Positions 1 through 8,439 are shown, numbered from the stretch's first letter. The stretch: 64,000 bases of DNA from Flavobacterium hibernum (GCF_000832125.1 NZ_JPRK01000011.1:310001-374000), one strand, 5' to 3'. A program made the numbers and translations. The notes: generated by a model not told the origin, from the sequence alone.

Positions 1-1240
1 TTATCCAACAGCATTAAACGAAACCGAAATTGTAATCAATACTGTAAAAAGCACACCAACCGACAGCAATAAACTAAACATTGCTCGTATTTGGAAAGCT
101 TATTTGTACCACAGAATTACAGATTTGTATGGAGATATTCCGTACTCAGAAGCAGCAAAAGCCAATTCAACGCAAGTATTTCTTCCTAAATATGATACTC
201 AGGAATTCATCTATAAAGATTTATTAAAAGAATTGGATGAAGCCGCAACAGCATTAGATCCAGCAAAACCAAGTTTTGGTAAAGCTGATTTTATTTATGA
301 TGGTGATGTTACGAAATGGAAAAAATTCTCGTACTCATTAATGCTTCGTTTAGGTTTAAGATTAAGTAAAGTTGATCCTGCTTTGTCTAAAACATGGGTT
401 ACCAAAGCCATTGCCGGCGGCGTAATCCTGAACGGAACAGATAATGCAATTATGAAATATACTGATGGACCAAATGATTTCAACAGAAATCCAGTTGGTT
501 TCGACGCCAGAAGACAAGATTTTACAGCAGGTTCATACGGACAAAAAAATGTTGAAGGCGGAAAACTAGCCAAAACATTCATCGATTTATTAAAAACTAC
601 TGCCGATCCTAGAATTAGCGTTTATGCAGGAGTTTGGCAAGGAACAGTACAAAACACAACTCTTGCCGCGCAAAAAGGTTTCCCGAATGGAACAAAAGTA
701 GCCCCAACTCCACTGGAACAAGCTACTTATTCTGAGCCAAACCAAAATACTATTTTCAAATACGATGCTCCGCTTGTATTGATTAGTAATGCCGAAACAA
801 ATTTATATTTAGCCGAAGCTGCCGCAAGAGGATGGTATACTGCGGAAACGGATAAGGATTTATACGAAAAAGCAGTAAAAGCTTCTTTCTTAAACATGGG
901 AATTTATGGTGCAGCTTATGCAATTACAGATGCAACTGCTTATTTAACACTAAATCCGTACAATGCAGCGGCATCTTTTGAGGCAAAAATGAATCAAATT
1001 CATACTCAAATATATGTAGCTTTATTTGTAGATGAGCAAGAAATTTATGCCAATTGGAGAAGAACGGGTTATCCTGTTTTAACACCGGTAAACTTTCCTG
1101 GAAACGTAACTAACGGAACAATTCCGAGACGTATAAAATACTCAACCAGCGAATATTCAGTGAATTCAACTAACTTAGCAGAATCCGTTAAACGTCAAGG
1201 CGAAGATAGTTTTACAACAAAAATTTGGTGGGATAAATAA
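1..1240 (+). CDS. SusD/RagB-like nutrient-binding outer membrane lipoprotein, C-terminal part
   Basis: The gene is cut by the window edge: the frame is open from base 2, so a TTG at 104 is not the true start and the signal peptide and lipobox are outside. The visible 412 or so residues look like the SusD-like_2 family, surface lipoproteins that pair with a SusC TonB-dependent transporter to bind glycans or other nutrients. Family signs are the W-K-x-Y-L-Y-H-R-I stretch at the left edge followed by D-L-Y-G-D-I-P-Y-S-E, and the tail with P-R-R-I-K-Y and T-T-K-I-W-W-D. A susC is expected just upstream. Its position before a permease and catabolic enzymes suggests that it captures the substrate of that locus, which is inference. 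Confidence 0.88.
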   Translation, partial: YPTALNETEIVINTVKSTPTDSNKLNIARIWKAYLYHRITDLYGDIPYSEAAKANSTQVFLPKYDTQEFIYKDLLKELDEAATALDPAKPSFGKADFIYDGDVTKWKKFSYSLMLRLGLRLSKVDPALSKTWVTKAIAGGVILNGTDNAIMKYTDGPNDFNRNPVGFDARRQDFTAGSYGQKNVEGGKLAKTFIDLLKTTADPRISVYAGVWQGTVQNTTLAAQKGFPNGTKVAPTPLEQATYSEPNQNTIFKYDAPLVLISNAETNLYLAEAAARGWYTAETDKDLYEKAVKASFLNMGIYGAAYAITDATAYLTLNPYNAAASFEAKMNQIHTQIYVALFVDEQEIYANWRRTGYPVLTPVNFPGNVTNGTIPRRIKYSTSEYSVNSTNLAESVKRQGEDSFTTKIWWDK

Positions 1241-1268
1241 AAATAATAACCGTTGACATAATGAATTT

Positions 1269-1400
1269 AAACACATAGAAACATAGTTTAAAATATAAAA
1301 AAGGCGTTTCACTTGCATAAATAAACATAGCTATGTGCTAAAAGCAAGCTTTTTTCAAACTCCTAAATTCAAGCAAAGAAATCTATGTTACTATGTGTTT
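1269..1400. repeat. Long intergenic hairpin between susD and the permease
   Basis: An 18-base arm at 1269-1286 (aaacacatagaaacatag) is matched by its reverse complement at 1383-1400 with one mismatch. The loop holds smaller dyads, including a catagctatg palindrome. There is no T-run directly after the stem. It may work as an RNA processing or attenuation point between susD and the downstream genes, but it also resembles the word-repeat hairpins in other spacers of this window. Confidence 0.6.
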
Positions 1401-1451
1401 AATCAAATTTTCACCAATTACTCTCAACCGAGTTAATAATAAAAAAGATAA

Positions 1452-2771
1452 ATGAGCATATTAATTCTTACGGCATGCATTGCGTTTTTAATCATTCAAA
1501 TAGCTTGGCTTAAAATCAATCCGTTTATTGCCTTTATCATAACAGCCTTATTAGCAGGTCTATTTTTAGGCCTGCCAATAAATACTTTGTCACAAACCGT
1601 TCAAAAAGGTCTAGGCGAAATGTTAGGATCTATTACTCTGATTATTGTTTTTGGCACCTGTATTGGTAAACTTACCGTTTCATCAGGCGCCGCCAATGTT
1701 ATTGCCAAAACTGTTATGGGATGGACGGGCAAAAAATACGTTCGCCTTGGCTTAATGATTACCGGATTTATTGTTGGGATACCTCTATTTTATAGTGTAG
1801 GATTTGTTTTGTTAGTTCCATTAATCTTCTCAGTAGCCCATCAATTTAAGCTTTCAAAAGTATATCTGGGAATCCCAATGCTGGCGTCGCTATCAGTAGC
1901 ACACGGTTTTTTGCCACCACATCCGTCTCCAATGGCTTTAAGCAGTATTTTAAATGCTCAGATTGGACTTGTTTTAGTTTACGGAATCATCATTGCGATT
2001 CCAACAATTTTTATTGCAGGTTTATTGTTTTCGAATTTATTAAAAAACATTAAAACCGAATCTGATCATGAAATTATAAATGTTGAAGAAATCGCGAATG
2101 AAGGTAAACTTCCGAGTTTCTCATTGAGCTTATTTTCGGCTTTATTTCCGGTTTTCGGATTAACGCTGACTTCGATATTACCTATAATTTCAAAAAATGA
2201 AACCTTAATAGACATCTGCAAAACAATTGGCGAACCAAGTATGATCATGCTAATTTCTCTATTGATTTGCACTTATACTTTAGGAATTAGAATGAACAGA
2301 AGCATCACATCAGTAATGGACGATTATGCGACAGCAATAAAAGATGTTGCTCTAATTGTTTTAATTGTAGGTGGCGCGGGAGGCTTAAAAGAGGTAATGA
2401 TCGTGAGCGGCGTAAACGAAACTATAGTGGCAACTTTAACACAAATAAACATTCATCCATATTTATTGGCCTGGATGATGGCGGCAATTATTCGCGTTTG
2501 TGTAGGTTCTGCTACTGCAGCCGGATTAATGACTGCCAGCGTTTTATTACCTTTATTACAAACTTCCGGACTCGACCCAAACTTATTGGTTTTATCTGTA
2601 GGGGCAGGAAGTTTAATGTGTTCACATGTAAACGACCCAAGCTTTTGGATGTTCAAAGAATATTTTAATATCAGCCTAAAAGACACTTTTAAATCATGGA
2701 CCGTCATGGAATCTCTAGTATCTGTTTTAGGAATCATTTTCGTTTTTATTTTAAACTCTATAATACATTAA
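1452..2771 (+). CDS. GntP-family permease (gluconate / D-serine type symporter)
   Basis: A 439-residue inner-membrane protein with about 12 hydrophobic segments, of the length usual for the GntP family (GntP, GntT, DsdX, YgbN), which imports gluconate, other sugar acids or D-serine with protons. Family signs are the N-terminal N-P-F-I-A-F motif, a G-L-G-E-M-L-G segment near residue 54, a conserved H-G-F-L-P-P-H-P-S-P stretch near residue 151, and the C-terminal S-H-V-N-D-P-S-F-W motif. The next gene begins 4 bases after the stop, so the two are clearly co-transcribed. The neighbours (a keto-sugar-acid kinase, an aldolase and a D-amino-acid-type PLP enzyme) suggest a sugar acid, an amino-sugar acid or a D-hydroxyamino acid as substrate; the sequence cannot decide among these. 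Confidence 0.9.
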   Translation: MSILILTACIAFLIIQIAWLKINPFIAFIITALLAGLFLGLPINTLSQTVQKGLGEMLGSITLIIVFGTCIGKLTVSSGAANVIAKTVMGWTGKKYVRLGLMITGFIVGIPLFYSVGFVLLVPLIFSVAHQFKLSKVYLGIPMLASLSVAHGFLPPHPSPMALSSILNAQIGLVLVYGIIIAIPTIFIAGLLFSNLLKNIKTESDHEIINVEEIANEGKLPSFSLSLFSALFPVFGLTLTSILPIISKNETLIDICKTIGEPSMIMLISLLICTYTLGIRMNRSITSVMDDYATAIKDVALIVLIVGGAGGLKEVMIVSGVNETIVATLTQINIHPYLLAWMMAAIIRVCVGSATAAGLMTASVLLPLLQTSGLDPNLLVLSVGAGSLMCSHVNDPSFWMFKEYFNISLKDTFKSWTVMESLVSVLGIIFVFILNSIIH

Positions 2772-2775
2772 TATC

Positions 2776-3243
2776 ATGAATTTATTACCACAAGAAAAAT
2801 TTGAAACTCTTGGTTTGTCACTTCCGCCCGCGCCTCAACCGCTTGGCATATACAAACCATATTTAGTTGATGGTAAATATTTATACCTTTCAGGTCATGG
2901 GCCTGTTAATGACGACAAATCCTTAATCATTGGCCGAATTGGTGATGATATGGATATCGAAGAAGGAAAATTAGCAGCAAGACAAGTCGGCTTAACAATG
3001 CTTTCTACAATTGTAACCAATTTTGGGAGCCTGAATAAAGTAAAACGTGTTATAAAAGTTTTAGGAATGGTCAATTGCAATGGCGATTTTTTAAGACACC
3101 CGTACGTTATAAATGGTTGCAGCGAATTGTTTGCTGAAGTTTGGGGACAAGAAAACGGAATTGGTGTAAGAAGTGCCGTAGGAATGGGTTCTTTACCGGA
3201 CAATATTCCTGTTGAAGTTGAAGCTGTTTTCGAATTATATTAA
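2776..3243 (+). CDS. RidA/YjgF-family protein (enamine/imine deaminase type)
   Basis: A 155-residue soluble protein of the longer RidA/YjgF branch. RidA proteins hydrolyse reactive enamine or imine intermediates released by PLP-dependent dehydratases. Seen here: an L-S-G-H-G-P segment near residue 38, the conserved arginine in G-V-R-S-A-V-G-M-G-S-L-P near residue 135, and the C-terminal P-V-E-V-E-A-V-F-E-L. It follows the permease by 4 bases and shares an operon with a PLP enzyme of the D-serine dehydratase type, which releases exactly this kind of intermediate; that link supports a detoxifying or accelerating role but is inference. Confidence 0.88.
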   Translation: MNLLPQEKFETLGLSLPPAPQPLGIYKPYLVDGKYLYLSGHGPVNDDKSLIIGRIGDDMDIEEGKLAARQVGLTMLSTIVTNFGSLNKVKRVIKVLGMVNCNGDFLRHPYVINGCSELFAEVWGQENGIGVRSAVGMGSLPDNIPVEVEAVFELY

Positions 3244-3252
3244 AAAAGATAT

Positions 3253-3448
3253 GCCACAGATTACGTGATTAAAAAAGATTATTTTTTTTTTAGCCACGAA
3301 TTTCACGAATTTTCACGAATTATTTTAACGCATCGAATTAGTGAAAATTCGTGAAATTCGTGGCTAAAAAAAAACTAAAAACACAGTTTATAAATCATTT
3401 TAATCTTTGAAATCTGTGGCAAAAAAAGAAACCCATATAATCTGTGGC
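3253..3448. repeat. Nested long hairpin made of repeated words
   Basis: An inner hairpin has perfect 25-base arms at 3292-3316 and 3341-3365, extended by a T-run on the left and an A-run on the right to about 34 bases. Outside it, gccacagatt at 3253-3262 pairs with aatctgtggc at 3411-3420, and that right arm is repeated at 3439-3448. It fills the 219-base spacer between the RidA-like gene and the kinase inside an apparent operon. The inner A/T flanks would let it act as a terminator on either strand. Related elements occur at 25551-25670 and 53386-53447. Confidence 0.75.
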
Positions 3449-3462
3449 AAAAAACAAAAAAC

Positions 3463-4497
3463 ATGAATACAAATACCTCATCACAAACTAGAATTGCAAC
3501 TTTTGGAGAATTATTACTCCGAATGAGCATTGCAGATGGAAACAGGTTTACGCAAGCCAACGAAATAAAAATACATATTGGTGGTGCCGAAGCAAACGTT
3601 TGTGTTTTACTTTCTCAACTCGGAATTCAAACCGATTATATTACTAGATTACCTCAGAATGATTTAGCTCAATTGACTTTAAATGAACTTCAGAAATACA
3701 AAGTAAATACTTCAAAATGTGTTTATGGCGGCGAACGTTTGGGATTGTACTTTGTTGAAGCCGGAAATCAAATCAGGCAATCACAAGTTATTTACGACCG
3801 AAGCAATTCGTCTTTTGCAACTATCGAAAAAGATCAAATAAATTGGGATTTGGCTTTAGCCGATGTTACGCACTTTCACTGGTCAGGAATAAGTCCGGGA
3901 GTTTCTCATGAAGCAGGTTTGGCTTGCAAAGAAGCGATTTTGGCAGCACATAAAAAAGGCTTACCAATTTCGTCTGACTTTAATTATAGATCCAAATTGT
4001 GGCAATACGGAAAACATCCTTCTGAAATTATGCCCGATTTACTTCAGTACAGCACCATTACAATTGCTGATTTAGATGCTATTGAAATTTATTTCGGAAT
4101 TAAAACGGATAAAAACGAATCCGACGAAAATCGCTTCCAGAAAACATTCGAATTATTAAAAGCAAAAATGCCACATCTAAAAACACTCGCAATGAGTTTT
4201 AGAAAATCAGATGGACCAGCGCATTTGTATAAAGGATTACTGATTCATGAAGGTAATTTTCATCAAACAGAAGAACACAAAATACAAGTCGTAACAGATC
4301 AAATTGGTTCCGGAGATGCTTTTACTGCAGGATTATTATATGGATTATCAAATAAATTGTCCGGACAAGAATCCATAAAATGGGCAACTGCCTGTGGCGT
4401 AATCAAACAAAGCATCCATGGAGATTTTGCCATAACAAACACAAACGAAATAAGTCACTTTATTAAAAATGGCTCAAGTAATAGAATTAACAGATAA
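3463..4497 (+). CDS. kdgK: PfkB-family sugar kinase, probable 2-keto-3-deoxygluconate kinase
   Basis: A 344-residue cytosolic kinase of the ribokinase/PfkB family. The N-terminal substrate lobe has the G-G-A-E-A-N-V motif (residues 40-46), and the C-terminal signature T-D-Q-I-G-S-G-D-A-F carries the catalytic base Asp285 and the anion hole. The family phosphorylates sugars and sugar acids; placement 9 bases before a KDPG-aldolase-type gene points to 2-keto-3-deoxygluconate to KDPG, the last two steps of an Entner-Doudoroff-type route. Other keto-deoxy sugar acids are possible substrates. The start at 3463 is preceded by an A-rich stretch, as is common for Bacteroidota ribosome sites. Confidence 0.82.
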   Translation: MNTNTSSQTRIATFGELLLRMSIADGNRFTQANEIKIHIGGAEANVCVLLSQLGIQTDYITRLPQNDLAQLTLNELQKYKVNTSKCVYGGERLGLYFVEAGNQIRQSQVIYDRSNSSFATIEKDQINWDLALADVTHFHWSGISPGVSHEAGLACKEAILAAHKKGLPISSDFNYRSKLWQYGKHPSEIMPDLLQYSTITIADLDAIEIYFGIKTDKNESDENRFQKTFELLKAKMPHLKTLAMSFRKSDGPAHLYKGLLIHEGNFHQTEEHKIQVVTDQIGSGDAFTAGLLYGLSNKLSGQESIKWATACGVIKQSIHGDFAITNTNEISHFIKNGSSNRINR

Positions 4498-4506
4498 AAA
4501 AATAAC

Positions 4507-5154
4507 ATGTACAGCATATTAAAAAAGCAAGGTGTACTTCCGTTAGTAACCCAAATCAACATTGAAACAGCCCAAATAGTATTACAATCGGCGGCTGATG
4601 CTGGCATAAAAATTATCGAGTTTGCTGCTCGTGCAAGTGATGCTAAAGAAGTTTTTAGCCAAATGATAGCCTTTAAAAAAGCAAATAATATAGATGTAAA
4701 AATAGCCGTAGGATCTATCCTAACCGTCGATCATGCTCAAACATTTCATCTTCTTGGAGCAGATTGTATCGTTTGCCCACATACCGATCTGGAAATTGGC
4801 AACTATTGTTTTAAAAATAATATTTATTGGATTCCCGGAGCCGCAACACTAAACGAGATTCTTCAAGCCAATAAATTGGGAGCTGAAATTGTAAAACTTT
4901 TTCCAGCTGATAAAATTGGCGGTCCAGGATATGTAAAAGCTATCAGAGCACCTTTTCCAGATTTAAAATTAATGCCAACCGGAGGCGTAACCCTTGAAGA
5001 AAGTAATTTAAAATCTTGGTTTAAATCGGGAGTAGTTTGCGTAGGAATTGGTTCTAATTTATTTTCAAAAGAAATGCTTTCGAACTTAAGTTACGAGCAA
5101 TCATTACAAGCTTTCGAAAGTTTAATTGAAGTTGTAGAAAAAATTAGAAACTAA
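4507..5154 (+). CDS. eda: KDPG/KHG aldolase-type enzyme
   Basis: A 215-residue class I aldolase of the 2-dehydro-3-deoxy-phosphogluconate/4-hydroxy-2-oxoglutarate family, which cleaves KDPG to pyruvate and glyceraldehyde 3-phosphate. Lys130 in V-K-L-F-P-A-D is the expected Schiff-base lysine and Glu38 in I-I-E-F matches the catalytic glutamate; P-T-G-G-V near residue 160 fits the phosphate site. Length is normal for the family. The gene lies 9 bases after the kinase and 4 bases before the PLP enzyme, so the three are one transcription unit. Around the glutamate the sequence reads E-F-A-A-R rather than the E-V-T-L-R of enterobacterial Eda, so a related keto-acid substrate remains possible. Confidence 0.88.
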   Translation: MYSILKKQGVLPLVTQINIETAQIVLQSAADAGIKIIEFAARASDAKEVFSQMIAFKKANNIDVKIAVGSILTVDHAQTFHLLGADCIVCPHTDLEIGNYCFKNNIYWIPGAATLNEILQANKLGAEIVKLFPADKIGGPGYVKAIRAPFPDLKLMPTGGVTLEESNLKSWFKSGVVCVGIGSNLFSKEMLSNLSYEQSLQAFESLIEVVEKIRN

Positions 5155-5158
5155 AGTT

Positions 5159-6274
5159 ATGCAAAACAATTGGTGGAAAATTAATTCCGAAATCCGTATC
5201 GACACCCCATTTCTGGCTGTTTACGAAGATCGTATTCAGTATAACATCAAGCAATTGATAAAGACAGTGAATGGTGAAACTCAAAAATTAAGACCCCACA
5301 TTAAAACGCATAAAATTGGAGAGATTCTGGATTTGTTTAAAACCTACAACATCAACAAGGTAAAATGCGCTACGATTGCCGAAGCAGAACTTGCCGCCAT
5401 ACACGAAATTCCAGACGTTCTTCTCTCCTACCAACCTGTTGGTGTAAAAAAAGAAAGATGGATTTCATTACTCAAAAAATATCCAAATATTGCTTTTTCG
5501 ACCATAGTCGACAATTTAGATTCAGCGAAAGCCTTAGATCAAATTGCACAGAAAAACAATTTAAAACTTACCGTTTATCTGGATTTGAATACGGGAATGA
5601 ACAGAACCGGAATTTCAATCTCTAAAAATTGGGAAGCTTTAATTTATGAAATCGTCAAACTACAAAACCTTCATTTTGCGGGAATTCATATTTACGATGG
5701 TCATTTAAAAGGCGATGTTACGCAACGCATTTCTACAGCATCAAACCTTTTTTTTAGCATAAACGAAGAAATAGAAGCAATCAATAAAAAGCTTGGCTAC
5801 GAATTAAAAATTGTTGCCGGCGGATCGAACACGTTCCCGTTTTATGCGACTCAAAAAAATATAGAATGCAGCCCCGGAACTTTTGTTTTTTGGGATTCGA
5901 ATTATCAAATTCATTTACCGGAACAGCATTTTGAACCTGCTTTAGTAATTGTTGGGACAATTATTTCAAAACCAACAAGTGCTACTTTTTGTATTGATAT
6001 AGGATACAAAGCCGTGGCTTCTGAAAACCCAATCGATAAAAGATTAGTAATCTTAAATGATGAAAACCTAATTCCAACGGCACATTCAGAAGAACATTTA
6101 ATTATAGAAAACAGAGGGGAAAACGAGTATGCTATAGGCGATACCATTTATGCTCAACCTTATCATGTTTGCCCAACATGTGCGCTTTACGATTCTGTAC
6201 AAGTCGTAAATGCAGCGCATCAAATTTGCGATCAATGGCTGGTCGTTGCTCGTAGCAGAAAAATTAATATCTAG
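5159..6274 (+). CDS. PLP enzyme of the D-threonine aldolase / D-serine dehydratase family (alanine racemase fold)
   Basis: A 371-residue enzyme with an N-terminal alanine-racemase-type PLP barrel and a C-terminal D-serine dehydratase-like domain. Lys49 in R-P-H-I-K-T-H-K is the expected PLP lysine, and His336 and Cys338 in Y-H-V-C match the metal site of D-serine dehydratases and D-threonine aldolases. Known members split or dehydrate beta-hydroxy D-amino acids; beta-elimination from D-serine gives pyruvate, and from a 2-amino-2-deoxy aldonate such as glucosaminate would give a 2-keto-3-deoxy acid. The latter would feed straight into the two upstream genes and would explain the RidA-like gene. 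This substrate is inferred from context only. Gene spacing to the aldolase is 4 bases. Confidence 0.87.
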   Translation: MQNNWWKINSEIRIDTPFLAVYEDRIQYNIKQLIKTVNGETQKLRPHIKTHKIGEILDLFKTYNINKVKCATIAEAELAAIHEIPDVLLSYQPVGVKKERWISLLKKYPNIAFSTIVDNLDSAKALDQIAQKNNLKLTVYLDLNTGMNRTGISISKNWEALIYEIVKLQNLHFAGIHIYDGHLKGDVTQRISTASNLFFSINEEIEAINKKLGYELKIVAGGSNTFPFYATQKNIECSPGTFVFWDSNYQIHLPEQHFEPALVIVGTIISKPTSATFCIDIGYKAVASENPIDKRLVILNDENLIPTAHSEEHLIIENRGENEYAIGDTIYAQPYHVCPTCALYDSVQVVNAAHQICDQWLVVARSRKINI

Positions 6275-6402
6275 CAGCAGAAAAAGTAGAATAAAGAAAA
6301 AAGAATAGAAAATAGAGCGAAGAAGAAAGAGAATAGACCTGATAATAACATTTGTCTAGAGAACCTCTGAGCCTTTGAACCTTTATACCTAAAAAAAATA
6401 AT

Positions 6403-7473
6403 ATGTTTATAATAGACGCCCATTTAGACCTGAGCATGAATGCGATGGAATGGAATAGAGATTTAAGAAATGATGCACCAACCTTGCGTCATCTCGAAAA
6501 AGGAATGACGGACAAACCAGATCGCGAACGCGCAACGGTTTCGTTCCCTGATTTACGACGCGGTAATATTGGTATTGTTGTAGCCACTCAAATTGCACGA
6601 TTTGTAAAACCGGGCAGTATTATTCCGGGTTGGAATTCTCCTGAACAGGCTTGGGCACAAACTCAAGGGCAACTGGCGTGGTACAAAGCCATGGAAGAAG
6701 CCGGAGAAATCACAGCCATTACAGATAAAAAAACTCTACTAAAACAAATTGATTTATGGAATGACGGAACACCAAATGACAAAAAACCTATTGGTTATAT
6801 TTTGAGTTTGGAAGGTGCAGATTCTATTGTCGATGTTTCGTATTTAGAAAAAGCACACAATTACGGATTGCGTGCCATTGGTCCCGCACATTACGGACCT
6901 GGTCGTTACGCAAACGGAACGGACGCAACCGGAAAAATGAACCAAAACGGTTTGGATTTATTAAAAGAAATGGAACGATTGAACATGATTCTGGACGCAA
7001 CCCATTTATGCGACGATGCTTTTTGGCAAGCTTTAGATCATTACAATGGGCCAGTTTGGGCAAGCCATAACAATTGCAGAACTTTAGTAAATCATAACCG
7101 TCAATATAGTGACGAAATGATAAAAGCATTAATTTCTAGAGGAGCTGTTATTGGTGGCGCTTTAGACGCTTGGATGTTAGTGCCAAATTGGGAAAGAGGC
7201 GTTTCGACACCAAAAGATACAAATTGCAATCTGCAAACTGTTTTTCAACACATGGATCATATTTGTCAATTAGCAGGAAATGCAAATCACATTGGGGTAG
7301 GATCCGATTTGGATGGTGCTTTTGGTACAGAACAAGGTCCTTATGATTTAGATACCATTGCCGATTTACAAAAATTGGTTTTAATTTTTAAAAACAACGG
7401 ATATTCCGATGAAGATTTAAATAAAATCTTTCACCAAAACTGGATTAACTTCTTGCTAAAAAATTGGGATTAA
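6403..7473 (+). CDS. Membrane-dipeptidase-type metallohydrolase (peptidase family M19)
   Basis: A 356-residue amidohydrolase-fold enzyme of the renal dipeptidase family. Metal-site features in order are His7-x-Asp9 in D-A-H-L-D, the bridging glutamate in S-L-E-G-A-D, a histidine in D-A-T-H-L and another in W-A-S-H-N-N-C; G-S-D-L-D-G near residue 304 is also typical. M19 enzymes split dipeptides, often with a D-residue at the C-terminal side, and some act on N-acyl-D-amino acids. No signal peptide is seen, so it acts in the cytosol. Its stop overlaps the stop of the convergent DeoR-type gene by 4 bases. In this locus it could free the substrate of the PLP enzyme from a peptide or acyl conjugate; this is inference. 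Confidence 0.88.
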   Translation: MFIIDAHLDLSMNAMEWNRDLRNDAPTLRHLEKGMTDKPDRERATVSFPDLRRGNIGIVVATQIARFVKPGSIIPGWNSPEQAWAQTQGQLAWYKAMEEAGEITAITDKKTLLKQIDLWNDGTPNDKKPIGYILSLEGADSIVDVSYLEKAHNYGLRAIGPAHYGPGRYANGTDATGKMNQNGLDLLKEMERLNMILDATHLCDDAFWQALDHYNGPVWASHNNCRTLVNHNRQYSDEMIKALISRGAVIGGALDAWMLVPNWERGVSTPKDTNCNLQTVFQHMDHICQLAGNANHIGVGSDLDGAFGTEQGPYDLDTIADLQKLVLIFKNNGYSDEDLNKIFHQNWINFLLKNWD

Positions 7474-8249
7474 ATAAAAACTAAACTTGGAACTGCCTTC
7501 TTGTACGATTGTAATTTTTCGTCGTTTGGATCAACTTCTGTAACCACATAATTAACCTCAGATAAGTTGGCAATTTTCATTTTTAGAACTGTATCCAGTT
7601 TTTCAGAAATAGTCAAAATCGCTGTTTTTTCAGAAGCCTGAATCATTGCTTTTTTTACCTGAACGGTTTCCCAATCAGAATCTGAGAAACCACCTTCGAT
7701 ATCCAAAGCATTTGTTCCTAATATTAATAAATCGACTTTAATATTAGCCAATTGATTGTAGACATCACCACTAACACACATTTGGCTGTAAGAGGAAATA
7801 CTACCGCCAATCATTATAATTTTAACATTGGGTTTGTCCAAAAGTTCAACAGCAGATAAAACAGTAACGGTAAAAATGGTCAGATTTAAAGTATCAGGAA
7901 TCAATCGGATAAATTCTCTAATTGTAGTTCCGCCACCAATTAACAAAACCATTCCGTCACGAAGTAAACCTAACGTTTTTTGTGCAATAGTTTGTTTTGC
8001 TTCGCCCGCATAAGTTTGATTATTTGCCGAAGAATGGTGATAAGCCTTGGTCATCGCACCGCCTTTTACTTTAATCAATAAAGATTCTGATTCAAGTTCA
8101 TTAATATCTCGTCTCACAGTATCTTCTGAAACAAATAATTTGGCCGAAAGCGTTTCAAAACTTACACGAGTATGCAAGTTAATTTCCTTTAAAATAAGAT
8201 TTTTACGTTCTTCCTTAGTGTAATTTACCACTTCATTATCATTACTCAT
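7470..8249 (-). CDS. DeoR/GlpR-family transcriptional regulator
   Basis: A 259-residue regulator with an N-terminal winged helix-turn-helix (about residues 12-60, with the D-T-V-R-R-D-I-N-E-L motif of the recognition helix) and a C-terminal DeoR sensor domain (about 80-235, including I-G-G-G-T-T and the L-G-T-N-A segment). Family members usually repress sugar catabolic operons and respond to a phosphorylated sugar; KDPG or a related product of the locus is a sensible effector but is unproven. It is convergent with the M19 gene and divergent from the GH20 gene. A TACATTTG -7-like box at 8272-8279 lies just upstream of it. Confidence 0.9.
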   Translation of the reverse strand: MSNDNEVVNYTKEERKNLILKEINLHTRVSFETLSAKLFVSEDTVRRDINELESESLLIKVKGGAMTKAYHHSSANNQTYAGEAKQTIAQKTLGLLRDGMVLLIGGGTTIREFIRLIPDTLNLTIFTVTVLSAVELLDKPNVKIIMIGGSISSYSQMCVSGDVYNQLANIKVDLLILGTNALDIEGGFSDSDWETVQVKKAMIQASEKTAILTISEKLDTVLKMKIANLSEVNYVVTEVDPNDEKLQSYKKAVPSLVFI

Positions 8250-8289
8250 GCAAATTCTTTTTTGTTATTGACAAATGTAAACAATAAAT

Positions 8290-8302
8290 GCAATATTATT
8301 GC
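8290..8302. promoter_or_regulatory. Candidate operator dyad between deoR-type gene and GH20 gene
   Basis: The 13-base palindrome gcaatattattgc lies just upstream of the probable -7 box of the DeoR-type gene. A second related dyad, ttgca then 7 bases then tgcaa, is at 8375-8391, nearer the GH20 start. The shared TGCAA/TTGCA words in a divergent promoter region suggest operator sites for the neighbouring repressor. No binding data are implied, and AT-rich DNA gives such dyads by chance fairly often. Confidence 0.4.
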
Positions 8303-8439
8303 GAAACAAATTATAACAGTACGTAATAAAAAAGTTAATTTACCTATTTTAAAGACATTTAAACATAAACCCATTTGCAAAAAAAATGCAACCATAACAG
8401 ACAAATTATAAATTTGTTTAACAAACTAAAGAAACAAGC

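Noticed and set aside
104..1240. TTG at 104 as the start of the SusD-like gene
   Set aside because: The same frame is open to the left window edge and reads as SusD-like sequence, so the gene starts outside.
3463..4497. Fructokinase or ribokinase activity for the PfkB protein
   Set aside because: Possible from the family alone, but the tight link to a KDPG-type aldolase makes a keto-deoxy sugar acid kinase more likely.
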